This document shows, piece by piece, positions 32,002 through 43,264 of a stretch of DNA of 64,000 bases (its first letter is position 1; each line of letters opens with the position of its first letter). Both the position numbers and the translations under genes were made by a program. The notes below the pieces were generated by a model. That model saw only the letters and a list, made by a program, of their open reading frames with translations, was not told the origin of the DNA and did no database searches. The stretch is from contig NZ_PGEZ01000002.1 in assembly GCF_002797495.1 (NCBI RefSeq), positions 248,001 through 312,000 of the forward strand, read 5' to 3'. The stretch comes from Mumia flava. GTDB taxonomy: Bacteria; Actinomycetota; Actinomycetes; Propionibacteriales; Nocardioidaceae.

Positions 32002-34431
32002 TCAGCGGTGGCCGTACCCCCGGCCCGGGTGGCCGCCACCGAGCAGCACGCGCGCGTTGCCGAGCCGCAGGAAGACCGTCTCGCCGGTGGCGTCCTGGAC
32101 TCCGTCGTTGTCGGTCACGGCGTACGCCCGCCCGTCTCCCCCGACGGTGAACCCTTCGAGCTTCTCCTGGGTCCAGCCGTGCGTCGCCTCCAGCTCCGGC
32201 AGGAGGTCGACCGTCCGGCGCGGCCGCACCATCGTGAGGCCGGCGCGCGCGGGCCGGGACGGCACGTCGACCACGACGACCCGCTTGAGCCGGGCGGACG
32301 GACCGTTCAGCTTGTCCCGCTCGATCACGGCGAGGGTGTCGTCGTCGAGCGCGGTGATCTCCGACAGGCCGACCCAGTCGCCGGACGCGTCCGTCGAGGC
32401 CATCGTGTAGCCGTACCACTGCCAGGTGCCGCCCGCGACGTCGTAGCGGCCGATCCGGGCGACGTCCGCGCCGTCGACGGTCGAGCCGGTGCTCGCCGGG
32501 TCCGTCCACAGCGGCCGCTGGACGACGGTCCAGACGTGCTCGCCCGAACGGTCGTTCGTGAGAGTGACCCCCTCCAGGCCCCACTTCCCGACGTGCGCCG
32601 CGATCTCCGCGGGGAGGGTGACACGCTCGCGGACCTCACCGGCCGCGTTCGTGCGGATCAGCTCGTTCTCCGGGCCGGTCTCCCCTTCGGAGGCGAGCCA
32701 GAAGCCACCCTGCTCGCGCGCGGCGACGCCCTCGATGTCGAGCTCGACCGGCGCCCCGGCCTCGGTGATCGGCAGGGTCCGCGTGATCAGCGCGGGCGTG
32801 CGCCGCGTGTCCACGGCGTAGAGCCGCGCGGGCTGTACGACGTTGTCGGCGGCGGTCCACAAGCGGCTCTTCGAGCGCGGATCGGCACTGAGCGCTCCCA
32901 GCGCATTCCATCCGATCGGGTTCCCGCGGTCGTCGGCGGACTCGATCGAGGGGAACGAAGGCGTGCGGCGACCGAGCTCGTACAGCGACACGGTCGCCCG
33001 CACGCCGTCGGCGGCGGAGTCCTCCTCGCTCGAGACCGCGAGCAGGTCGCGGCCGGGGATCGGCAGCAGGCCCTCGGGACCGTTGGTGGTGGGCAGGGAC
33101 TGCACGTAGCGCGGCTTCGCCGGATCGTCGACGTCGTAGACGGCGACGACGTTGGACCGCTCCGAGCCCACGAAGGCGTAGCGGGTGCGCCCGAAGGTCG
33201 CGACCGCGATGCCCTCGGGCTCGGCGCCCTTGTTGCCGGCACGGTCCTCGTTGTGGAGGCCGAGCCGCGTCACGATCCGCTCGAACGACGTGCCCGCGTC
33301 CCACACGACCCTGCCGTCGGCGGCGAAGACCGTCCAGCCGCGCGAGCCGCCGTGCCAGTCTCCCTCGTTCGCGGTCGCGAGGTGGTCGTCGTCGACCCAG
33401 GCGACCGCGTCGGGCTCCCGCACGACGTCGGTGAGGGTGTCGGTGAGGGCGATGTCGTCGTCCTCGGTCGCGTCCACGCCGTCCAGCGTCACCGAGCCGG
33501 CGGAGAACACCGACGTGATCTCACGGGACTCGAGGTCGACGATCGCGACCGCGTTGTTCTCCTGGAGCGTCACCGCGGCCTCGTCGCGGCCGTTGATCGC
33601 GACGTACTCCGGCTCGGGATCGGTCGGCTCGACCACGCCGGCCGCGACGAAGTCGGCGCGGGCCGTGCCGTCCGGCTCGGTCAGCTCGACCCGGTGGGCC
33701 TCCCACGCCGCCGGTGCACCGTCCAGGTCGAGGACCTGGAGGAAGCCGGCGGGCAGCTGCGGCAGGTCGCCCTCCTCACCACCCGCCGGGGTCGCCTCCT
33801 CGTCCCGCTCGTTCTCGATCGCGATGACGGCCCGGTCCCCCTCGCTGCTGATCGCGATCGAGTCGGGCTGACCACCCAGGTCCAGGCTGCGGACGCGGGT
33901 GCGGTCGGACAGCCGGACCACGTCGACGCGACCCGACGGGTTCGTGAAGGACTCGCTCGTGTTCACCACGACGAGCACGTAGTCGCCCACGACGGCGACC
34001 GAGGTGGGCTCGTCGTCGGCGTCGCCGAGCTCGGCGAGCGACAGCGTGCCGAGGCCCTCCGGAGCGTCGGGGTCGGCCAGGTCGACGAACCCGATCCGCT
34101 TGCCGGGCGCATCGGTGTAGACGAGGGTCCGCCCGTCGGGTGAGACCGACGAGATCTCCGCGACCGTCTCGGAGTCGGGGTCGACGTCGGCCGGGAGATT
34201 CTGGAAGACCGGGTACGTCGCGGTGCGGTCGAACACGGCCGTCGCGTGCGGCTTGCCGTGGCTGGGCTTGCCGTGGCTGGGCTTGCCGTGGCTGGGCTTG
34301 CCGTGGCTGGGCTTGCCGTGGCTGGGCTTGCCGTGCGCGTCGGCGGGACCGGACAGCATCGACGGGACGAGCGCGGCGGCGACGGCTGCGGCTGCGAGGC
34401 CGGCGGCGGTGCGGCGCGAGGTGCGGGACAT
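32002..34431 (-). CDS. Secreted choice-of-anchor/phytase-esterase-like protein
   Basis: The 809-residue protein has a Sec signal (residues 1-32, ending GPADA), then a HGKPS repeat run (about 33-62), a propeller-like middle ([42 protein letters not shown]-like [11 protein letters not shown]) and a C-terminal domain of the 'esterase-like activity of phytase' family ([49 protein letters not shown]). Such exported proteins are linked to phosphate or extracellular phosphoester metabolism, but the substrate is unproven. The ATG at 34431 has AGGAG upstream. The His-rich repeat may bind metal. Confidence 0.82.
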   Translation of the reverse strand: MSRTSRRTAAGLAAAAVAAALVPSMLSGPADAHGKPSHGKPSHGKPSHGKPSHGKPSHGKPHATAVFDRTATYPVFQNLPADVDPDSETVAEISSVSPDGRTLVYTDAPGKRIGFVDLADPDAPEGLGTLSLAELGDADDEPTSVAVVGDYVLVVVNTSESFTNPSGRVDVVRLSDRTRVRSLDLGGQPDSIAISSEGDRAVIAIENERDEEATPAGGEEGDLPQLPAGFLQVLDLDGAPAAWEAHRVELTEPDGTARADFVAAGVVEPTDPEPEYVAINGRDEAAVTLQENNAVAIVDLESREITSVFSAGSVTLDGVDATEDDDIALTDTLTDVVREPDAVAWVDDDHLATANEGDWHGGSRGWTVFAADGRVVWDAGTSFERIVTRLGLHNEDRAGNKGAEPEGIAVATFGRTRYAFVGSERSNVVAVYDVDDPAKPRYVQSLPTTNGPEGLLPIPGRDLLAVSSEEDSAADGVRATVSLYELGRRTPSFPSIESADDRGNPIGWNALGALSADPRSKSRLWTAADNVVQPARLYAVDTRRTPALITRTLPITEAGAPVELDIEGVAAREQGGFWLASEGETGPENELIRTNAAGEVRERVTLPAEIAAHVGKWGLEGVTLTNDRSGEHVWTVVQRPLWTDPASTGSTVDGADVARIGRYDVAGGTWQWYGYTMASTDASGDWVGLSEITALDDDTLAVIERDKLNGPSARLKRVVVVDVPSRPARAGLTMVRPRRTVDLLPELEATHGWTQEKLEGFTVGGDGRAYAVTDNDGVQDATGETVFLRLGNARVLLGGGHPGRGYGHR
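34251..34335. repeat. 15-bp tandem repeat encoding HGKPS
   Basis: GCTTGCCGTGGCTGG is repeated five times without mismatch from 34251 to 34325, followed by a partial sixth copy. On the coding strand it encodes His-Gly-Lys-Pro-Ser right after the signal peptide. Perfect identity suggests recent slippage expansion. Confidence 0.95.
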
Positions 34432-34553
34432 GCTGCTCCTCAGGTGGGGGATGAACCTCCCGCACGCTCCCCGAACGAGACCAACGGTCGGCGAACGCCA
34501 CGTGAACGACGCCCGTCCCCGCCCGGAAGACTGCGACGCGACCGGACACCGGC

Positions 34554-35702
34554 TCAGTCGGACAGCGGACCCACCCGGACGTCCGCGATCTCGACACCGA
34601 GGACCGTGCCCACGGCAGCGGCCCCTGCCACGACGCTCCCCTCGTCAGGTGTCCGCTCCCCCGGCAGCGTCCGCACGTCCACAGCGACGCTCCGACCGGA
34701 CCCGACCGGACGCCACACCGCCGTGATCCGTCCGCCGTCGAGCACGACCGGCCAGCAGGCGCCGTTCACGCGGTTGAAGATGCGCGGCAGGTGCGCGGCG
34801 TCGACGAACCGGTCGCGGGTGGCGGGCGCGTACCCCAGCATCAGACCGTCGAACTCCGGCAGCAGACGGAGCCCCACGTCGTCGCGCTCGTCCGCGGGGG
34901 CGTCGGCGAGGTCGATCACCGGATCCTTGCCGTCCGCGAGCACGACGACCTCGTCCCCGAGCGCGGTGATCGCCCGGTCCACGGCGCCGAGCGTGTCACC
35001 CAGCCACCAGGCGACGTCACGCCGGGTCGCGGGGCCGTACGAGCCGAGATGCACCCGCACGAGCGCGGCGCGGGCCGCCTCCGGGGCGTCGTCGGCCCCG
35101 TCGACGGCGTCCGCGTACACCTCGCGCGCCCGGCGGTGCAGCGTGTCGGTGCGGGTGTGCCAGCGGCGGTCCGCGGGACGTCGGACCAGGGTGGGCACGC
35201 CCCAGACGACGTTGCGTCCGTGGCTGTCGACCACCAGCCCGGACCCCTCGCTCTCGTGATCGCTGAGCCAGGCCGCAACCCGGTCCACCAAGGAGTCGCG
35301 ATCGATCCAGCCGCCGCTCGCCAGCCGCTCCGTCTCCGCGCGGACGGCCGCGGCGTCGACCCGGTCGAGCCGCAGGGCCGTGCGGAGCGAGGCGTCGAGA
35401 CGGACACCGGAGACGGCGGCGCTCCAGGCGTGCTGTCGAGCGGTGGTGGTGTGCACCGTCCCGCGCAGCGTGGTGCCCTTCACGACCGCACCGCGCTCGA
35501 AGGCCTCCACGAGCGTCGCGTGCGCGATCCCCGGCAGCCGCGACGACGCGGTGAGGAACACCGCCCGCGGGACCTGGGTCTGGATCGGGCCGAGCCGCGC
35601 GAGGAGATCGGTCACGGCGGACTCGTCGCGTGCGCCGATCCGAGGGAACTGACGACCCAGCGTCCGCGCCGCCAGCTCCTCACGTGCCAGGCCGTGCCTC
35701 AT
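34554..35702 (-). CDS. AlkZ-like winged-helix DNA glycosylase candidate (HTH_42)
   Basis: The 382-residue protein belongs to the HTH_42 superfamily, which includes AlkZ, a glycosylase that unhooks DNA interstrand crosslinks in azinomycin producers, and AlkX/YcaQ. The N-terminal segment ends LGPIQTQVPRAVF; Gln41-x-Gln43 matches the catalytic QxQ motif of AlkZ. Further segments (KGTTLRGTVHTTTA, AAWLSDHE, GSYGPATRRDVAWWLG, RLLPEFDGLMLGYA) follow the family. Repair activity is inference from the motif. The start at 35702 has GGAGG about nine bases upstream and lies only 14 bp from the divergent HIT start. Confidence 0.8.
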   Translation of the reverse strand: MRHGLAREELAARTLGRQFPRIGARDESAVTDLLARLGPIQTQVPRAVFLTASSRLPGIAHATLVEAFERGAVVKGTTLRGTVHTTTARQHAWSAAVSGVRLDASLRTALRLDRVDAAAVRAETERLASGGWIDRDSLVDRVAAWLSDHESEGSGLVVDSHGRNVVWGVPTLVRRPADRRWHTRTDTLHRRAREVYADAVDGADDAPEAARAALVRVHLGSYGPATRRDVAWWLGDTLGAVDRAITALGDEVVVLADGKDPVIDLADAPADERDDVGLRLLPEFDGLMLGYAPATRDRFVDAAHLPRIFNRVNGACWPVVLDGGRITAVWRPVGSGRSVAVDVRTLPGERTPDEGSVVAGAAAVGTVLGVEIADVRVGPLSD

Positions 35703-35716
35703 GGTTCGATGCCTCC

Positions 35717-36154
35717 ATGCCTTCTGCCCAGCCGCCGGATCCGGGGTCCTGCGTGTTCTGCCGGATCGTCGCCGGCGAGCTCGATGCCCCGATCGTGCAC
35801 GACGGCGCGGACATGATCGGGTTCCTGGACCATCGTCCCGTCTTCAAGGGTCACGTGCTGCTCGCCCCGCGCAGCCACGTCGTCACGCTGCCGGACCTGC
35901 CCGACGCCCTGCTCACGCCGTACTTCACGCTCGTCCGCCGCGTCTCGGCGGTGCTCCCGGCCTCGCTCGGGGCCCAAGGCACGTTCGTGGCCGTGAACAA
36001 CGTGGTCTCGCAGTCGGTGCCGCACCTGCACACCCACGTCGTACCGCGGACGAAGGGAGACGGCCTGCGCGGGTTCTTCTGGCCCCGGACCCGTTACGCC
36101 GACGGCGAGGCCGAGCAGGTCGCCGCACGGATCCGTACCGCCCTCGAGTCCTGA
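35717..36154 (+). CDS. HIT-family nucleotide hydrolase
   Basis: The 145-residue protein is a histidine-triad hydrolase: CVFCRIVAGELDAPIVHD opens the fold and HLHTHVVPR holds the triad, which cleaves nucleotide-phosphoramidate or dinucleotide substrates. Two N-terminal cysteines (CVFC) may bind zinc, as in many HIT proteins. The ATG at 35717 gives the usual length; an upstream open frame overlaps the divergent AlkZ-like gene and is rejected. Only 14 bp separate the two start codons, so at least one mRNA must have a very short leader or begin inside the other gene. Confidence 0.92.
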   Translation: MPSAQPPDPGSCVFCRIVAGELDAPIVHDGADMIGFLDHRPVFKGHVLLAPRSHVVTLPDLPDALLTPYFTLVRRVSAVLPASLGAQGTFVAVNNVVSQSVPHLHTHVVPRTKGDGLRGFFWPRTRYADGEAEQVAARIRTALES

Positions 36155-36159
36155 CCGTC

Positions 36160-36223
36160 CCCGATTCGTCGGGTTGCGGCGCGAATCGCCCCGTCGTTTC
36201 CGTCCGCAGCTCGACGAATCGGG
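36160..36223. terminator. Long-loop inverted repeat between HIT and flavin reductase genes
   Basis: CCCGATTCGTCG (36160-36171) and CGACGAATCGGG (36212-36223) are perfectly complementary over a 40-nt loop, which contains a second small palindrome (GGCGCGAATCGCC). The genes on both sides end here, so it may terminate both, although the loop is long for a simple terminator. Confidence 0.45.
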
Positions 36224-36233
36224 CACGGAGAGG

Positions 36234-36752
36234 TCAGTCGGCGCGGCGGTAGCGGCCGCGCAGGTGGGTCAGCGGCGCGGGATCGTCGTCCGAGACGGTC
36301 ACCTGCTCGACCGCAGCGTCGACGAGCAGCGGCCAGCCGAGCGGTCGAGGCTCACCGGTGACCCGCGCACCGAGCCACCCGACCGAGCCGACCAGGACCG
36401 GGCCCCAGTCCGACTCGCTCCACTCCCCCAGACGGAACGGGCCCCCAGGAGCCGGCCCCGTCCCGGCGAACGGGTCGGCGAGGCCACGCTGGGCCCAGCC
36501 GAGCACGTTCACCACGAACGCCTCACCCGGCCGCAGCGTCTCCGCCAGGTCGGAGTCCTCGTCGACCAGCAGCGCGACCCGCGCCGGGTCGCCCTCGGCG
36601 ACCAGCACCGACGAGACCGTGAGACCGACGCGGTCGTCGCCCCGACCGGCGGTGACGACCGTGACCGGCTGCGCCAGCCGCCCGCGGAACCGCCGCAGCG
36701 GGTCGCGCTCGGGCTCCGGCGGCACGAACGGGTGCTCGGAGTGGATCGTCAC
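36234..36752 (-). CDS. Flavin reductase-like FMN-binding protein
   Basis: The 172-residue protein matches the flavin reductase-like split-barrel family: RFRGRLAQPVTVVTAGRGDDRVGLTVSSVL, EDSDLAETLRPGEAFVVNVLG and LGEW. It probably binds FMN and hands reduced flavin to a partner or reduces flavin with NAD(P)H. The GTG at 36752 is chosen because TAGGGT lies seven bases upstream (leaderless type) and it gives VTIHSEHPF; the open frame upstream to 37094 is only a shadow of the HTH_42 gene on the other strand. No partner oxygenase is adjacent. Confidence 0.85.
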   Translation of the reverse strand: MTIHSEHPFVPPEPERDPLRRFRGRLAQPVTVVTAGRGDDRVGLTVSSVLVAEGDPARVALLVDEDSDLAETLRPGEAFVVNVLGWAQRGLADPFAGTGPAPGGPFRLGEWSESDWGPVLVGSVGWLGARVTGEPRPLGWPLLVDAAVEQVTVSDDDPAPLTHLRGRYRRAD

Positions 36753-36765
36753 GGCGCCCACCCTA
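36753..36765 (-). promoter_or_regulatory. Leaderless promoter -10 box of the flavin reductase gene
   Basis: TAGGGT (36760-36765, minus strand), seven bases, then GTG at 36752. Confidence 0.65.
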
Positions 36766-36818
36766 CGGGCCGTACGACCGCACGCGCCGCTGTCGGTGGG
36801 CTCCGCCAGGATGGGTCC

Positions 36819-38006
36819 ATGCGGATCCTCGACGCGCAACGGCGTGCCCGGCTGGTCGCTCAGCACGCGCTCGGAGCCGAGCGGCCGGACAGCGTCGAGG
36901 CGGTCGTGCGGCGGGTGCTCGCGCTGCACGCGACCGACCCTGCGACGGTCTACCTCTCGGTGCTCGCCCGGCGCGCCGGCGCCGGGATCGACGACGTGCG
37001 CGCAGCGATGTACGAGCGACGCAGCCTGGTGCGCGTGCTCGCGATGCGCCGGACGTTGTTCGTGGTGGAGCGCGACGACGTGCCGATGGTCCACGCGGGA
37101 GCGTCGCTGGGCGTGGCCCGGACCCTGCGGACCCGCCTGGTGCGCCAGCTCGCGGATCTCCCGACCGACCCGGAGGTGCCCGACCCCGAGGCCTGGCTGA
37201 TCGACGTCGCCCGCGGTGTCGAGGCGTCCCTGGCCGAGCGCGGCACCGCGAGCGGGGCCCAGCTGGCGCAGGACGTGCCCGCCCTGCGGACCGCGTTCCT
37301 CCCGACCACCGACAAGCGGTGGGACGTCCGGCGCAACGCGACCTCACCGGCGCTGGCGTGGCTCTCCGCCGAGGGCGTGATCGTGCGCTCCGAGCCGCGT
37401 GGCGACTGGCGCTCGCGCCACCACGTCTGGGCACCGGTGACGGACTGGTTCCCCGAGGGCATCGAGGAGCTGTCCGAGCCCGACGCCCGCGCACGGCTCG
37501 CCCACCGGTGGCTCGCGGTCTTCGGGCCCGCCACCCTCGACGACCTCCAGTGGTGGGCGGGCTGGAGCAAGACCCAGACCCGCGCCGCCGTCGCGGCGCT
37601 CCCCGACGTGCGCGAGGTCGAGCTCGCGTGCGGGCCCGGGCTCGTGCTCGACTCGACCGACCTCGGGATCGGCGATCCCGACCCTGCCCGCGTCACCCTG
37701 CTCCCGGCGCTCGACCCGACCCCGATGGGCTGGAAGGAGCGCGGCTGGTTCCTGGGACCCCACGCCGACCGGCTGTTCGACCGCTTCGGCAACGTGGGTC
37801 CGACGGTGTGGAGCGGTGGCCGGGTCGTCGGTGGGTGGGCGGTCCGGCCGGACGGGGAGGTGGTCACCGCGCTGCTGGAGGACGTCGGAGGCGACGTCAG
37901 CGACGCGACGGACACGGAGGCGCAGCGGATCGCTGCTCTGCTCGACGGAGCGCCGGTCGTCCCGTCGTTCCCCACGCCGCTGGAGAAGGAGCTGCGGACC
38001 GCCTGA
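36819..38006 (+). CDS. Second HTH_42 winged-helix DNA-binding protein
   Basis: The 395-residue protein is another HTH_42 member, but with LHATDPATVYLSVLARR (His37-Ala-Thr39-Asp40) where the AlkZ-like paralogue at 34554-35702 has QTQ. Other family segments are MYERRSLVRVLAMRRTLFVV, WLSAEGVIVRSEPRGDWRSRHHVW and LLPALDPTPMGWKER. It therefore belongs to a separate branch, and a glycosylase activity is not supported by the catalytic motif. The ATG at 36819 follows CAGGAT by six bases, a leaderless-type arrangement. It ends 8 bp from the convergent ROK gene. Confidence 0.85.
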   Translation: MRILDAQRRARLVAQHALGAERPDSVEAVVRRVLALHATDPATVYLSVLARRAGAGIDDVRAAMYERRSLVRVLAMRRTLFVVERDDVPMVHAGASLGVARTLRTRLVRQLADLPTDPEVPDPEAWLIDVARGVEASLAERGTASGAQLAQDVPALRTAFLPTTDKRWDVRRNATSPALAWLSAEGVIVRSEPRGDWRSRHHVWAPVTDWFPEGIEELSEPDARARLAHRWLAVFGPATLDDLQWWAGWSKTQTRAAVAALPDVREVELACGPGLVLDSTDLGIGDPDPARVTLLPALDPTPMGWKERGWFLGPHADRLFDRFGNVGPTVWSGGRVVGGWAVRPDGEVVTALLEDVGGDVSDATDTEAQRIAALLDGAPVVPSFPTPLEKELRTA

Positions 38007-38014
38007 GCACGACC

Positions 38015-39244
38015 TCAGCCGACGACGGCCGCGCTCCCGACCCGCTCGGCCTCGGCAACCGCGTGCACGGGGTCGGCGAGGACGGTCGCGAACGCCAGCT
38101 CGCCCGCTCCGAACAGCACCGAGTCGCGCCCCAGGCCGGCCTGGAGCACCTCCGTACGGCGCGCGCTCGGGTCGAGGATGGCGTGCGCGCACTCGCGGTC
38201 GACCTCGGTCCGCACCGCCGGGTAGAGCGCGCTGAGCAACCCGCCGAGGATGACGACCTGCGGGTCGAAGATGTTGACGAGGTTCGTGATCCCGACGCCC
38301 AGCATCCGGCCGACGTCGCGCAGGGGCGTGGACGCGTTGCGCACTCCCTCCAGGAGCGTCGCGAGGTGGGCGATGTCGTGCGAGGGCGTGCCGAGTGCCT
38401 CCGCCACCGCCACCGCGCCGACCTCGGTCTCCCAGCAGCCGTAGCTCCCGCAGCGGCACCGCCGCCCGTCGGAGCGGACCCGCATGTGCCCGACCTCGCC
38501 GGCGTAGCCGACGGTGCCCAGCATCGAGCGGCCCCGGGTGACGAGGCCGCCGCCGACGCCGACGTCGCCGGACAGGTAGATCACGTCGGTCATCCCGCGT
38601 GCCGCACCCCGGGTGTGCTCCGCGAGGACGCCGAGGTTGGCGTCGTTGCCGATCGTGACCGGCAGCGCGCTCCCGAGACGCTGCGCGACGAGGTCACCGA
38701 AGGCCACCTCGTCCCATCCGAGGTTGGGCGCGGAGTGGATCCGTCGGTCGTCGACGGTGACGATCCCGGGGACGCCGATCCCGACACCCAGCAGGAGCGC
38801 CTCCTCCGCGGCGCTCGCGGCCACCGGTGCGGCCGTCTGCGCGATCAGGTCGACCACGACGTCGGGCGTCGCGCCGTCGGGGACGATCGCGATGCGCCGG
38901 TCGGTCATCGCACCCCCGAGGGAGATCCGCGCGACCTCCACGGTCTCGACCCGGACCTCGACCGCGAGCACGTACAGCTCGCGCGGACCCGGGCGTACGT
39001 GCAGCGACGGCCTGCCGGCGCCGGACCGCTCGCCGCGGGGGACGGACTGCGCAACCACACCGAGCCGCTCGAGCTCGGTGACGAGGGCCGCGATCGTCGA
39101 GCGGTTCAGGCCCATCCGGGTCGTGAGCGTCGCCCGCGACACGTCGCCGTCGTGGTGGACGTGACCGAGCAGCGTGCCGAGGTTGTGCCGGCGTACGGCC
39201 TCCTGATTGGCACCGCGGCCCGTCGGACGCTGCTGGAGCGGCAC
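38015..39244 (-). CDS. ROK-family transcriptional regulator
   Basis: The 409-residue protein has an N-terminal winged helix (SRATLTTRMGLNRSTIAALVTELERLGVV, about residues 36-65) and a ROK sugar-kinase-like domain with the zinc motif GHMRVRSDGRRCRCGSYGCWE and the phosphate-binding GDVGVGGGLV. ROK repressors (NagC, XylR) respond to sugars; the cognate sugar is not evident and no sugar operon is adjacent. The GTG at 39244 has GGAAGGA upstream. The gene runs in the same direction as aconitase but is separated from it by a strong terminator. Confidence 0.92.
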   Translation of the reverse strand: MPLQQRPTGRGANQEAVRRHNLGTLLGHVHHDGDVSRATLTTRMGLNRSTIAALVTELERLGVVAQSVPRGERSGAGRPSLHVRPGPRELYVLAVEVRVETVEVARISLGGAMTDRRIAIVPDGATPDVVVDLIAQTAAPVAASAAEEALLLGVGIGVPGIVTVDDRRIHSAPNLGWDEVAFGDLVAQRLGSALPVTIGNDANLGVLAEHTRGAARGMTDVIYLSGDVGVGGGLVTRGRSMLGTVGYAGEVGHMRVRSDGRRCRCGSYGCWETEVGAVAVAEALGTPSHDIAHLATLLEGVRNASTPLRDVGRMLGVGITNLVNIFDPQVVILGGLLSALYPAVRTEVDRECAHAILDPSARRTEVLQAGLGRDSVLFGAGELAFATVLADPVHAVAEAERVGSAAVVG

Positions 39245-39329
39245 GGTGACGTCCTTCCTGGCTCGACTGCGGCCGGGCGCCGCGATCGCCGTGACGCTAG
39301 CACGCGGAACGGGATTTCGTCACTGTCAC

Positions 39330-39372
39330 AACAAAACCGGGCCCGCCGCTCGTGAGGAGCGGCGGGCCCGGT
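39330..39372 (-). terminator. Rho-independent terminator of acnA
   Basis: On the minus strand ACCGGGCCCGCCGCTC, a five-base loop and GAGCGGCGGGCCCGGT form a perfect 16-bp stem (39336-39372), directly followed by TTTTGTTGT. This is the clearest intrinsic terminator in the window, 15 nt behind the aconitase stop. Confidence 0.93.
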
Positions 39373-39386
39373 CCGGACGCGGCAGG

Positions 39387-42191
<2,805 letters not shown>

Positions 42192-42314
42192 CGCCTCTCC
42201 TCGTCTGGGTCTTCCGTCGGGCCGTCGGCCGCGCGCGGGCGGGCCCGGCTCCGCCCTCTATCGTTGCGCGGTCGCGACCGCGATGCTCGGTCAGGATCGC
42301 CTAACCTCGCGATG

Positions 42315-42343
42315 TATCTCGATGTCAAGATAAACGTTATCAA
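42315..42343 (-). promoter_or_regulatory. acnA promoter with overlapping dyad
   Basis: Read on the minus strand, TTGATA (42338-42343) and GAGATA (42315-42320) are 17 bp apart, a good -35/-10 pair for acnA with a leader of about 115 nt. The imperfect dyad TATCTCGATGTCAAGATA (42315-42332) overlaps it and also contains TTGACA. A/T content is high for this genome. It is a candidate regulator site for aconitase. Confidence 0.6.
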
Positions 42344-42452
42344 ACTTCTTGGCCGCCCGGGCACGCGACACGAGTCGGTCTCGCGTGCCGGCACACCGGC
42401 GCCTGCGTTCGTACGCACGGGGGTGGTGCGGAACGCAGCGACCTGCGGTCGG

Positions 42453-42911
42453 TCAGGCCGTTCGGGTGAGAACGACGTACGGTCGCTCGTTCGCCGGCGA
42501 CTCGAACTTGTCGACCGCGCTGAACCCCAGGGCGTCGACGACCTTGAGCGCACGGACGTTGAACTCTGCAACCGTCACCCGGAACTGCGACGGCGCGAAC
42601 CGCGCGCGGGCGAAGTCCAGCGCGGTCGAGATCGCCTCGTGGCCGAGTCCCTGACCGGTCAGCTCGGGCCGCAGCCCGCCGCCGATGTCGAGCGCCCGGT
42701 CGTCGTAGGCGAACCCGGGCACCTGCCCCTCCGCTCCGTAGCACCGGTAGCCGATCAACCGCTCGGAGTCGACGAGCGCGAAGAAGCCGTTCGTCAGGTC
42801 GGTGAAGTGCTGCGGCTCCATGCCGGTGAGGTCGTAGCAGCCGTACGGCTCCGGATACCTCCAAGTGACGATGTCGTCAGCGTGCTCGGTCGTCAGATCG
42901 ACGATCTCCAC
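42453..42911 (-). CDS. GNAT-family N-acetyltransferase
   Basis: The 152-residue protein is a single GNAT domain: VEIVDLTTEHADDIVTWRY at the start, an acceptor-side DIGGGLRPELTG, the acetyl-CoA pyrophosphate loop GQGLGHEAIS, and a C-terminal FNVRALKVVDALGF. The GTG at 42911 is chosen because GGAGGAG is well spaced before it. The substrate is unknown; the YPEPYGCYDL segment is like acetyltransferases acting on small amines. It lies between acnA and repeat cluster 3, reading the same way as both flanking genes. Confidence 0.87.
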   Translation of the reverse strand: MEIVDLTTEHADDIVTWRYPEPYGCYDLTGMEPQHFTDLTNGFFALVDSERLIGYRCYGAEGQVPGFAYDDRALDIGGGLRPELTGQGLGHEAISTALDFARARFAPSQFRVTVAEFNVRALKVVDALGFSAVDKFESPANERPYVVLTRTA

Positions 42912-43053
42912 TCCGGCTCCTCCGGTCGGGGCTGGCGTCCGCGAAGCCATCCAAGCAGAGGTCGCCGACCGACGGTAGATCTTGACGGATCGCCTCCGAG
43001 CGCCTACGGCCGGACCGCGCGGGCGGCCCCGGAACACCCGCCGGCCCCAGGCG

Positions 43054-43215
43054 GGTGAGCTGGTTCCCACGCACGGGTGTTTGGTCGACAACGGCGGTGA
43101 GCGGGTTCCCACACACGGGTGTTCCGTGGACGACGGCGGTGAGCTGGTTCCCACGCGCGCGTGTTCCGTGGGAACCAGCTCACCGACGCCGGACCCCGGT
43201 GGGAACCAGCTCACC
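43054..43215. repeat. Clustered 17-bp repeat, cluster 3 (three direct, two inverted)
   Basis: GGTGAGCTGGTTCCCAC or a one-base variant lies at 43054-43070, 43096-43112 and 43138-43154, spaced exactly 42 bp, then inverted at 43168-43184 after a 13-nt loop and again at 43199-43215, 31 bp further. The 25-nt spacers between direct copies are alike (xCACGGGTGTTxxGTxGACxACGGC). It fills the gap between the large membrane protein gene and the GNAT gene, both minus strand. Flanks 42912-43053 and 43216-43264 show nothing else. Confidence 0.95.
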
Positions 43216-43264
43216 GACGACCGGACGGCGCGGGCGGGGGCGCGATCCCGCGCGACGGGTCGGG

